Below, one piece after another: positions 1-8,580 of a DNA stretch of 20,751 bases. The position numbers and the translations under genes were made by a program. The notes beneath the pieces were generated by a model. The model saw only the letters and a list, made by a program, of their open reading frames with translations. It had not been told where the DNA came from and ran no database searches. The number at the start of each line of letters is the position of its first letter. Position 1 is the stretch's first letter. The stretch lies in contig JAUCBJ010005221.1 of assembly GCA_032718475.1 (NCBI GenBank), forward strand, positions 1-20,751. Direction: 5' to 3'. This DNA comes from Nemertoderma westbladi (Eukaryota > Xenacoelomorpha > Nemertodermatida > Nemertodermatidae).

Positions 1-296
1 ATATTATTAATTACTGTATATTCTTATTTTAATATACGTATCTATTAATATTCATATTTTGAGATTGCGATCACCTTAATTAGGCGTACTGTATTGAATT
101 GTCTTAGGGTGTAATTGATGTAATTGCATTGGTAGACAATTTAGGATAGTGACAATGACAATTAATTAGAGTAGGAAATATTTTGTTGTGACTTAGGAAG
201 ACTGTGAAGTTAATATGAAATGTTCGAACTGCAGGAAAAGTGTAAGCAGAGGAGCCAGTACCACAAAATACAGTATGAGTATACAATACAGAAGCT
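1..296. other. AT-rich sequence, no gene seen
   Basis: No conserved coding frame, RNA gene or clear repeat was found here. Short open frames are low-complexity and unconvincing. The stretch ends at the first copy of CAAACC, the candidate target duplication of the foldback element. Confidence 0.5.
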
Positions 297-302
297 CAAA
301 CC

Positions 303-707
303 TACGGAAGCCCATAACGGCCATGTCAAGCGCAAACTTCCATGTCAAGCGCGCAAACTTTATGCCATTTCCGTGTAGAAACATTTGCGCGCGCAACATG
401 GAAGTTTGCACGCGCGACATGGAAGTTTGAGCGCGCGACATGGAAGTTTGCGCGCGCGACATGGAAGTTTGCGCGCGTGACATGGAACTGTGGAAGTTTG
501 CGCGCGCGACATGGAAGTTTGCGTGCGCGACATGGAAGTTTGCGCGCACGGCATGGAACTGTGGAAGTTTGCGCGCTCGACATGGAAGTTTGCGCGCGAG
601 ACATGGCAGTTCGCGCGCGCAAACTTCCATGTCGCGCGCGCAAATGTTTATACACGGAAATGGCATAAAGTTTGCGCGGGGTGACATGGCCGTTATGGGC
701 TTCCGTA
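303..707. mobile_element. Foldback/MITE-like element with terminal inverted repeats
   Basis: The ends are near-perfect inverted repeats. The left end reads TACGGAAGCCCATAACGG from 303 and the right end is its reverse complement, finishing at 707. The match resumes inward (about 353-395 against 637-679) with about one mismatch. The element is flanked by CAAACC at 297-302 and again at 708-713, as expected of a 6-bp target-site duplication. It encodes no transposase, so it would be non-autonomous. The interior is a minisatellite whose units also run in inverted orientation near the two ends, so most of the 405 bp could fold back. Superfamily is not assigned: a 6-bp duplication alone does not decide it. 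Confidence 0.75.
391..622. repeat. GC-rich minisatellite inside the foldback element
   Basis: About ten tandem units are built on CATGGAAGTTTGCGCGCGCGA (shown here as CATGGAAGTTT plus a GCGCGC-rich spacer). The CATGG start sites lie near 398, 418, 439, 460, 481, 510, 531, 552, 581 and 602. Spacing is 20-21 bp except for two 29-bp units (from 481 and 552) that carry an extra ACTGTGGA-type insertion. The 71-bp interval between these two long units suggests a three-unit higher-order period. Alternating CG/GC tracts could also favour non-B DNA. Open frames across it are by-products of the repeat. Confidence 0.8.
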
Positions 708-713
708 CAAACC

Positions 714-1090
714 ATTCCATCCATAGACGAATCATAATGAAATATCAATAGATAAGCTAAACCTGGTCGTTTAGAAGGTCTCAGCACACCGCCGCGCCGC
801 CTCGCCTCCTTTACAAGCCACATTGCGCTCGTCCTGCCATGTGGTATTTTTAACGGAAGAAAACTAAATGCTTTTAAAGTTACCGCAACCATGGGATGGA
901 AATTAATTAAAATAATTGACAATAATGTTGAGAATCCGTGTAAAGATGACAAACATGCCGCCATGTATAACAAACTGCAGTATGGTCTCATAATGATCAC
1001 AACAGTTCAAAACAGACTCCCGCTAGAGGGCTAGAAGTCTGAAACATCTCACATTTTATTTTTTGAAATTTTGATCCGTTCAATCTGAGA
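714..1090. other. Intergenic sequence, nothing recognised
   Basis: Mixed-composition sequence with a short GC-rich patch near 790-835. No conserved protein, RNA gene or repeat was recognised. Confidence 0.4.
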
Positions 1091-1096
1091 CTTGTC

Positions 1097-1427
1097 ATAT
1101 GCAGGTCCACTGCACCATAAGCCGCGTCTGTGTGCGGAAGCTGAGCAGGGTAGTTATTAGTCTACCAAGCAAACAGATGACCGAAGCCGGAGGCGACCCA
1201 AAAGCTCCTGTTTCGATAGCTGCCACCCAAGGGTTGGGGTTGGCACTACTCCTACAGTACTGTAGTGCACAAGTTTTGCTCCCAGTATGCCCTAATTCAA
1301 CTGGGAGCAGTTGAATACTCAATTTATCTACACCATGGGATGAAAGGATGAGTGGACCCTGGCAGGGATCGAACACTATAACCAATTATTCGCAGGCCCA
1401 GCGATCAACCACCTGAGCTACCCCGCC
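1097..1427 (-). repeat. tRNA-derived SINE-like element
   Basis: Read on the minus strand, 1427-1352 resembles a tRNA. It has a GGCGGGG 5' acceptor strand, box A TAGCTCAGGTGG (about 1420-1409) and box B TGTTCGATCCCTGCC (1375-1361). The 3' acceptor side does not pair and the anticodon arm does not form, so this is not a working tRNA. The sequence continues for about 250 bp without a recognisable gene, as expected of a SINE body. That body holds two overlapping perfect hairpins (1278-1308 and 1295-1316). The far end near 1097 is a guess, because no terminal repeat or target duplication was found. Confidence 0.5.
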
Positions 1428-1429
1428 TT

Positions 1430-2632
1430 CTACCACTAGATAGCGAAATATCTGAAATTGTGAAAAAACTTCCTTCCACATTTCGTTTGCTTATATATTT
1501 GGAGCTTATATTGACAGACTACGCTTTGTAAAGATTTTACACATGTAGTTGTAGTAGTTATTCAGTCTGTCACCAGCACCGCCAGAGGACGGAGGCCTGA
1601 AAATTTGCAAAACCCTATTTTTCCCGTGTTCTAGAACGTTTTGTTTACGTATGAATAAAACATACAAGTATTATTTTATATTTTATAGGCATTGTTCGAT
1701 TATGAGTTAAACAAAATGTTCTAGATAATATATAAAATAAATAACCTGTAGCGAACGCAATTACATGCGCAACTTTCGAATGCCCATAACTCAGCTATTT
1801 CCCAACCAAATTAAAATGTTTTTACATTTAGAATCCTTGCACGGCCAGCTTCCATAACAGTACCAACAAATCACTATAGGGTTGAATAATAAGTTAGAAA
1901 ATATAAATTCTGGCTCACGCAAGAATGAGGAGGGCGGTGAAACTAGCTCTGTTTCAAATTTCATACGATCTCATTAACATGGTGTAATCATGGCATGGTG
2001 TAATCAAGGACTTCTAGAACTATTTATTTGATAAATAGGCCACTATGTTATAGCAATTATTCTATCTATCCATATTCGACCTGCTGAATTGCAGCTGCAG
2101 CGCATATTGAGATGCTATGCTGGTTTTAAAAAATGGTTGTGCCACCACCATGCATGCAATCTACAATTAGCTTGCTGTGATGCAGGGCAGTATTAAGATA
2201 TTAGTATTAAGATTAAGCGCGGTATGACGGTCTAATTTGGCTTCCGACACACAGACAATAATTTTGAAACCTTGCATCATAGTTCTGACAAAACATATTT
2301 ATTGCAAAGTTGAATGTGATTAATTATTTTATACTTAAATTGTTACTTTTTCTCCCAAATATATCCCAAGTATTTTTCCGCAAGTACTTTTGTCCCTAGT
2401 GAAAAGAGTAACCCATTGGATCGCATTTTACTTTTCTCCCGGCGGGGGAGTGATATAAGAAAATGTGAACATATTTTTTCAAAGTACCAATTTATAAAAT
2501 ATCAAGAGTACCAAAATATCTTAATAGTAGTTTTAGTATGGTTGATAACTGAATATATAATACAGTAATACCGGTAGGCCTACAGCATTGAGTTTGTCGT
2601 ATCATTACATAAATGCATTGGATTTCAAATAA
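1430..2632. other. AT-rich intergenic sequence with minor repeats
   Basis: No gene was recognised. Minor structure includes a short direct repeat of CATGGTGTAATCA near 1979-2007. There is also an imperfect inverted pair, GTTACTTTTTC near 2341 with GAAAAGAGTAAC near 2401. The stretch probably contains the 3' UTR of the minus-strand prefoldin gene. A TTTATT near 2295, AATAAA on the minus strand, is a weak candidate polyadenylation signal. Confidence 0.4.
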
Positions 2633-3049
2633 TTATGAATCCTCGTCGTTTTCTAGATTAATATTATCACCGAATTTCGCATAGAGTTGTACTTTGAGTT
2701 GAGAAAGGAGAGTTCTAATCTCGGAATTTTCATTTTCAAAAACTAGCAATTCATCTCTTAGGATCTGCTGTTTTCCTTCTAGTTGCTCTTTTGCTTTTTC
2801 GAAAGGTAATTTAAGGAAAACTTCCCCTATTTGGAACGGGCAATATCCGCTATCATCTGTAAGCTCAAGTTCTTCAATGTTTTCCCTGGCGTCTTCCATG
2901 TTCTCTAAAAGTTTCTTCCGTGCCGTAATTTCATCGGATATTTCGTTTAGACGACTATTTTTCGATGCGAATAAATTAATTTTATCTTGATCTTCCTTAT
3001 TCACAGTTACTGAGTCAGAATTACCGGTAGTGGTAGCAACCTTCATCAT
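2633..3049 (-). CDS. PFDN4: Prefoldin subunit 4
   Basis: This encodes 138 residues, close to the roughly 134 of vertebrate PFDN4, a beta-type subunit of the cytosolic heterohexameric prefoldin that hands unfolded actin and tubulin to the chaperonin CCT. Family marks run the whole length: EDQDKINLFA near residues 19-28, a long N-terminal helix with SRLNEISDEI, the hairpin segment CPFQIGEVF near 69-77, a C-terminal helix, and the very conserved LKVQLYAKFGDNINLE near the end. Helix-hairpin-helix coiled-coil structure is expected. The frame runs from ATG to TAA without introns, whereas vertebrate PFDN4 is multi-exon. Two adjacent Met codons begin it, and the first is chosen. No stop or frameshift is visible, so it could be an intron-lacking native gene or an intact retrocopy. 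No poly(A) remnant is evident. Confidence 0.93.
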   Translation of the reverse strand: MMKVATTTGNSDSVTVNKEDQDKINLFASKNSRLNEISDEITARKKLLENMEDARENIEELELTDDSGYCPFQIGEVFLKLPFEKAKEQLEGKQQILRDELLVFENENSEIRTLLSQLKVQLYAKFGDNINLENDEDS

Positions 3050-3334
3050 GACGGTAGCAACTCACCGAAAAATTTATCCGTCTGCCAGTGCAGCAGTGTG
3101 CGTGCAAAATTCAGTAGGCCTAATCCTGTAATGCAGTAATGAAATCAACCAGAAGTATGCTACGGGTAATTGAGGTACCGACCGGCGACGGCAACCGGTA
3201 CGGTGTGGTAAAATTAACTTAGATCCTAAATAATTATGCAAAAACGTAGATTCTAACTTAGCGAATTTAAATCCCACCTTATACGATTAAAAAAACTTAG
3301 ATCCGAGGTTATAAAATAATGATTTAGATTACGC

Positions 3335-3347
3335 CACGTGCCACGTG
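3335..3347. promoter_or_regulatory. Two adjacent E-boxes upstream of PFDN4
   Basis: Two CACGTG palindromes lie at 3335-3340 and 3342-3347, one base apart, about 290 bp upstream of the PFDN4 start codon. CACGTG is the site for bHLH-zip factors of the MYC, USF and TFE type. The spacing could also be a small local duplication (CCACGTG twice), so a promoter role is only suggested by position. Confidence 0.25.
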
Positions 3348-3350
3348 TGA

Positions 3351-3459
3351 AACTCAACCACTCGGACAGAATAGTTGAATTTCGCTAAATTGAAAATGAA
3401 GTGAAAAAAAGCGCTGTTTTCCGCTTACTTTTTTTTATCGAGAAATAAGTCCTTTATTG
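3351..3459 (+). repeat. Diverged dispersed repeat, copy 1
   Basis: This segment resembles 4168-4272 in order and orientation. Both have ACTCAA, then CTC(A)GACAGAATA, TTGAATTT, an AAA-rich stretch with AAAAAGC, CTTTCCG or TTTTCCG, a T-rich block and GA-rich end. Divergence is high and no termini were defined, so the family is unknown. Confidence 0.4.
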
Positions 3460-3545
3460 AAAATGCACTTTTTCTCACAAAATTTTTTAGAAAACTTTCC
3501 TCGAACTATTCCTTTCGCTCACTATATGTAGTACTTTCTATCTCT

Positions 3546-3625
3546 AAATTAGTGATAATTGACAGATAGTCTGTCCATCGCTAAATTAGTGACAGATAGT
3601 CTGTCTATCGCTAAATTAGTGATAC
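3546..3625 (+). repeat. Short tandem duplication
   Basis: The phrases GCTAAATTAGTGA and GACAGATAGTCTGTC recur two to three times with a spacing of about 36 bp. This is a small local tandem duplication next to the tRNA-like sequence. Nothing suggests a function. Confidence 0.6.
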
Positions 3626-3636
3626 TGTAGAAAGTG

Positions 3637-3712
3637 GGAATTTTAGCTCAGTCGGTAGAGCGTTGGAGCTTATTTTAATGGCTATTATTTATTGGATTCT
3701 AGACCCGACCCA
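3637..3712 (+). pseudogene. Decayed tRNA-like sequence (SINE head or tRNA pseudogene)
   Basis: The D-arm region TAGCTCAGTCGGTAGAGC (3644-3661) is a good match to Lys-type and related tRNAs and supplies an A box. A degenerate B box, GGATTCTAGACCC, lies at 3694-3706. The anticodon stem is not formed and the acceptor strands do not pair, so a functional tRNA is not supported. It is probably a tRNA pseudogene or the head of an old SINE. Confidence 0.5.
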
Positions 3713-4167
3713 AAAAGTAAATTTTTAAAAGTCAATTATTAAAATTTTTTATCTCATATCATATCATCACATGTGTTTTTGTCTTCAGACCCAATGACAA
3801 GGTTACCTGTGTGTTTGTGTTAATCGGTTAAACACAATATTTAGACATTGTGTAATTGTTTATAACATAATTTGTATACAAATCCTTAAAAATAATATAA
3901 TATTGACTTGACAAAATATAATTACTGTAAATTCCTTCAATGGTAATACAGCATTGTAGACCTATGAAATTTGTAATTACGAATCAGCAGGTACTGGTAT
4001 ACATACAGTACTGTAGGCCTGCCTATTATTTAAATCGATAAAAAAAACCGTTGAAAATAACTCATTGTCACTAATTACAATTAATTAAAATTCAGATAGC
4101 CTGCTATATATAGTATTTAATTTTGCACTCGATGGCACTTTGGTGTAAAAACCTGACAACACTGCAA
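3713..4167. other. AT-rich intergenic sequence, no gene seen
   Basis: No coding frame or RNA gene was recognised. It includes an isolated copy of the 12-bp palindrome TACAGTACTGTA at 4004-4015, the same word that starts every unit of the minisatellite beginning near 4464. Confidence 0.5.
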
Positions 4168-4272
4168 GACTCAATAAACTCAGACAGAATAATTGAATTT
4201 TGGTCAATTAAATTAAATTAGTGACAAAAAGCTCTTCTTTCCGATACTTTTTTCTTATTGAAGAACTTTATC
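4168..4272 (+). repeat. Diverged dispersed repeat, copy 2
   Basis: Second copy of the segment at 3351-3459, in the same orientation, about 820 bp away. Shared blocks include GACAGAATAATTGAATTT against GACAGAATAGTTGAATTT. It is too diverged to say whether this is a transposon family or a local duplication. Confidence 0.4.
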
Positions 4273-4342
4273 TCCGAAGTTTTATAATAAAGGCCACCGC
4301 AATGCGTTTTGTTTGGTATATCAAATCACTCTACTGATAGGC

Positions 4343-4442
4343 CTAATAATAATAAATAATAATAATAACAATAATTTATAGAGCGCCTTTACAAAGGTAC
4401 AGGAGATCAAGGCGATTACAGCGTCTTGATCAAGGCCTATCC
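4343..4442 (+). repeat. Possible retroelement 3' end with AAT-rich tract
   Basis: An AATAAT-type tract (about 4345-4375) is followed by TTTATAGAGCGCCTTTACAAAGG and a GATCAAGG/CTTGATC inverted pair. AAT-rich tracts next to 'tatagagcgcctt' phrases occur as interspersed repeat ends in many invertebrate genomes. The family is not identified and the assignment is tentative. Confidence 0.3.
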
Positions 4443-4463
4443 TATACAGTATCTGTACCTATA

Positions 4464-6121
4464 CATATACAGTACTGTAATGTAAACGCGAACTGTGTAG
4501 CGTTGTGGGGGACTATACAGTACTGTAATGTAAACGCGAACTGTGTAGCGTTGTGGGGGACTATACAGTACTGTAATGTAATCGCGAACTGTGTAGCGTT
4601 GGGGGCGAGGTGGTGCGATGGACTATACAGTACTGTAATGTAATCGCGAACTGTGTAGCGTTGTGGGGCGAGTGTGGTGCGATGAACTATACAGTACTGT
4701 AATGTAATCGCGAACTGTGTAGCGTTGGGGGCGAGGTGGTGCGATGGACTATACAGTACTGTAATGTAATCGCGAACTGTGTAGCGTTGGGGGCGAGGTG
4801 GTGCGATGAACTATACAGTACTGTAATGTAATCGCGAACTGTGTAGCGTTGTGGGGCGAGGTGGTGCGATGAACTATACAGTACTGTAATGTAATCGCGA
4901 ACTGTGTAGCGTTGTGGGGCGAGGTGGTGCGATGACGAGGTGGTGCGATGGACTATACAGTACTGTAAGGTGGTGCGATGAACTATACAGTACTGTAATG
5001 TAATCGCGAACTGTGTAGCGTTGGGGGCGAGGTGGTGCGATGGACTATACAGTACTGTAATGTAATCGCGAACTGTGTAGCGTTGGGGGCGAGGTGGTGC
5101 GATGAACTATACAGTACTGTAATGTAATCGCGAACTGTGTAGCGTTGGGGGCGAGGTGGTGCGATGGACTATACAGTACTGTAATGTAATCGCGAACTGT
5201 GTAGCGTTGTGGGGCGAGGTGGTGCGATGGACTATACAGTACTGTAATGTAAACGCGAACTGTGTAGCGTTGTGGGGGACTATACAGTACTGTAATGTAA
5301 TCGCGAACTGTGTAGCGTTGTGGGGCGAGGTGGTGCGATGGACTATACAGTACTGTAATGTAATCGCGAACTGTGTAGCGTTGTGGGGCGAGGTGGTGCG
5401 ATGAACTATACAGTACTGTAATGTAATCGCGAACTGTGTAGCGTTGGGGGCGAGGTGGTGCGATGGACTATACAGTACTGTAATGTAATCGCGAACTGTG
5501 TAGCGTTGGGGGCGAGGTGGTGCGATGAACTATACAGTACTGTAATGTAATCGCGAACTGTGTAGCGTTGTGGGGCGAGGTGGTGCGATGAACTATACAG
5601 TACTGTAATGTAATCGCGAACTGTGTAGCGTTGGGGGCGAGGTGGTGCGATGAACTATACAGTACTGTAATGTAAACGCGAACTGTGTAGCGTTGTGGGG
5701 GACTATACAGTACTGTAATGTAATCGCGAACTGTGTAGCGTTGGGGGCGAGGTGGTGCGATGGACTATACAGTACTGTAATGTAATCGCGAACTGTGTAG
5801 CGTTGTGGGGTGAGGTGGTGCGATGAACTATACAGTACTGTAATGTAATCGCGAACTGTGTAGCGTTGTGGGGCGAGGTGGTGCGATGAACTATACAGTA
5901 CTGTAATGTAATCGCGAACTGTGTAGCGTTGTGGGGCGAGGTGGTGCGATGGACTATACAGTACTGTAATGTAAACGCGAACTGTGTAGCGCTGTGGGGG
6001 ACTATACAGTACTGTAATGTAATCGCGAACTGTGTAGCGTTGTGGGGCGAGGTGGTGCGATGGACTATACAGTACTGTAATGTAATCGCGAACTGTGTAG
6101 CGTTGTGGGGCGAGGTGGTGA
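4464..6121 (+). repeat. 62/48-bp minisatellite, about 28 units
   Basis: About 28 head-to-tail units each begin with ACTATACAGTACTGTAATG, continue with CGCGAACTGTGTAGCG, and mostly end with a GGGGCGAGGTGGTGCGATG-like module. Long units are 62-63 bp. Short units (from about 4464, 4512, 5230, 5653 and 5951) lack the end module and are about 48-49 bp. All five short units carry AAACGCG, while long units carry AATCGCG. One unit near 4950 is truncated. Each unit contains the perfect palindrome TACAGTACTGTA. Open frames of 82-207 codons across the array on both strands reflect 63-bp units being a multiple of three, not genes. Confidence 0.95.
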
Positions 6122-6138
6122 TGCATCCTGTAGTGGAA

Positions 6139-6196
6139 TGGCCGATGGTGTATCAGACACACATCGGCCATGGGGGGGGGGGGGGGGGGGGGGGGG
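6139..6196. repeat. Hairpin followed by a 25-base G run
   Basis: TGGCCGATG (6139-6147) pairs perfectly with CATCGGCCA (6162-6170), and GTGT/ACAC extends the stem inside. One base later a run of 25 G begins (6172-6196). It sits directly at the end of the minisatellite. The exact G count depends on assembly accuracy. Such a run could form a G-quadruplex on the plus strand. Confidence 0.75.
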
Positions 6197-7293
6197 CTCT
6201 GACTGGACGACATCAAACTTCATACCAGGACTTTTGCCTTTCTTATCGGAAGATAATTAAAATAACTGCAACTTGTACACATTATTTTACTCTTATAATA
6301 ATATATAGAAAATAATTATCTCTATAATAACATTAGATTAGATAATTTGGCAATTGACAAAGGAGACGGTAATAATATTAACCATTATGACAAGCACATC
6401 AGCAACATTTTACGGCTAGAGTTATCAAATCGTACTGAGTAGAGCGCGTTAACAATATAAAATAGAAAAAGAATATAATAATTGACAAGCACCACGTAAA
6501 CAAAAAACGTTTCTCAAAAGAAAACACAATACGGAACTTACTACACTCGGCCTACCATAAGTTACTTATATAAAATTGTTACACCATTTATTGACAATAA
6601 ACAGTAGAAGAGTGTTAGCTGTCTTGATGATGGCCATCAGCGGAATACGTCGGGGGGGGGGGGGGGGGGGGGGGGGGGACTTCCCGAACAAGGAGTCTGT
6701 GAATCGTATCATACAATATACCTAGACCAGCCCAAATAGGGCATTGTCCACCAGTGCGTAAGTGATTGTCGGAAATTATCAAAAGCCAAATACATACATA
6801 AATTACAAATACAACAAAATACAACATACCAAATTTTGAGAGGATCGCAGTTACCACGTTGGAATAACAGGAAAGGGATACTGACAAGAATGGGCGTCCG
6901 AAAATAACAGATTTTTTTAAAGCGCCATTTATAAATTACAAAAACTATGTTACAGCTAATATTTTAAATAAATAGCTTCACGCAGAAAAAAAAGGACACC
7001 TTTCGAAAATTTATATATCAGTTATTCCTAAACGAAGTTCTTACTAATTCGGAATCCTAGTTAACGTCCAACGGTACAAACAAATCAAGAGGAGGTAACG
7101 AACAATAGTTCCGGAATGGATCGACCAGCTATTCGTTATATTAGATTGGCTTAAATAATAAAGATAAGCGCAGAGTAGAAAATAAAAATCGCCCTTTTTT
7201 TAACTGCACCCCCATTAATCGCGATTTTAAACATATATATATTTTTATATTCATTTTTACACTGCAATCATGGGAGACCCTTTATTGACACGG
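6197..7293. other. AT-rich intergenic sequence with a 27-base G run
   Basis: No gene was recognised. The only marked structure is 27 consecutive G at 6652-6678, close to the small palindrome GATGGCCATC near 6630. The rest is AT-rich and without convincing coding frames. Confidence 0.5.
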
Positions 7294-7793
7294 AACAATA
7301 TTTTATGGTGACCCATGAGACCAACAATATTTTATGGTGACCCATGAGACCAACAATATTTTATGGTGACCCATGAGACCAACAATATTTTATGGTGACC
7401 CATGAGACCAACAATATTTTATGGTGACCCATGAGACCAACAATATGTTATGGTGACCCATGAGACCAACAATATTTTATGGTGACCCATGAGACCAACA
7501 ATATTTTATGGTGACCCATGAGACCAACAATATTTTATGGTGACCCATGAGACCAACAATATTTTATGGTGACCCATGAGACCAACAATATTTTATGGTG
7601 ACCCATGAGACCAACAATATGTTATGGTGACCCATGAGACCAACAATATTTTATGGTGACCCATGAGACCAACAATATTTTATGGTGACCCATGAGACCA
7701 ACAATATTTTATGGTGACCCATGAGACCAACAATATTTTATGGTGACCCATGAGACCAACAATATTTTATGGTGACCCATGAGACCAACAATA
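7294..7793 (+). repeat. 29-bp minisatellite, 17 full units
   Basis: Seventeen complete units of exactly 29 bp (AACAATATTTTATGG followed by TGACCCATGAGACC) fill 7294-7786 with no indels, and a 7-base partial unit ends the array at 7793. The units are identical apart from a T-to-G change at unit position 9, which occurs only in units 6 (from 7439) and 12 (from 7613), 174 bp apart. There are no unique spacers, so it is a plain tandem repeat. Confidence 0.97.
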
Positions 7794-8580
7794 CTTTTGT
7801 AAATATAGTTGTAAAACTATTAGATGCTAGATAAGATATTATATGGAATAAACGAGACATTTTATATTAAGTGTTTTAAAAGTATTTTTATAAAAAATTT
7901 CCGGGGCACTAAATCCGGCTCCTATAAATTGTTAAACAAAAATGGTCAAAATCGAATTTATCCAAAATATTATAGATAATACATTAACAATAATTGTTTG
8001 TGGCGAAAAATACGATTTATCCGTTACCATTGAAACGAGCACGGTGTCCCTCATCTTATTCCCACAATAAACCTACCATTGACAACAACACAATCCATTG
8101 TTCTCAGAGTGGCCTCCACATTTTGTTTCGTGTCAATGTAGTCTCCCAAGTTATCCACTCACATAAAATTACGTCATAATATTCCAAATAAAACAGCGCC
8201 AAGGAACTAACTAAGCATAATTATAATTAATCAAATTAAATTAGCAATAAAAATTTCTACAATAAAATAAAATTGCATCACAACGATTATTAGTCTGCCT
8301 ATATAATTAAATATGATTATAAATGTAAATGATTGACGTCAAGAAATTATAGTAAAGGAAGAATTTTTACCTCATAGCACTACAACTTATGGCGGGTTAG
8401 CTAGGCGGGGGGGGGGGGGGGGGGGGGGATTTAAATTACGGGAAAAAAAATCAATAATAAAATACGAAAATAATGGCTATTACAGTAAATTACTGTAGTA
8501 ATAGAATTAATAATTATTATTTTACAACTAAATAGTAAAATCTCTCTCCAACGCCATCCAACGGTAAACGATTGCATCTA
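7794..8580. other. AT-rich sequence with a 22-base G run
   Basis: No gene was recognised. It probably includes the 3' UTR of the minus-strand CDKL5-like gene, but no AATAAA on that strand was found close to the stop codon. Twenty-two consecutive G lie at 8407-8428. A TTGACGTCAA word near 8333 resembles a CRE core and is probably chance. Confidence 0.45.

Noticed and set aside
193-1000. Several open frames of 60-224 codons on both strands
   Set aside because: They run through the 21-bp minisatellite and its inverted arms. The proteins are mere repeats of the unit and share no family features.
1352-1427. Functional tRNA gene on the minus strand
   Set aside because: The A and B boxes are good, but the acceptor 3' side and anticodon stem do not form.
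3074-3277. 67-codon minus-strand frame upstream of PFDN4
   Set aside because: No conserved features. It lies in the likely promoter region and is not needed to complete PFDN4.
5156-6315. Open frames of 82-207 codons, some with repeated 21-residue units
   Set aside because: Long units of 63 bp keep a frame open by arithmetic. Units of 62 and 48-49 bp break it, and frames are open on both strands.
7294-7793. CRISPR-like array with a 29-bp repeat
   Set aside because: There are no spacers between the units, and the context is eukaryotic. It is a plain minisatellite.
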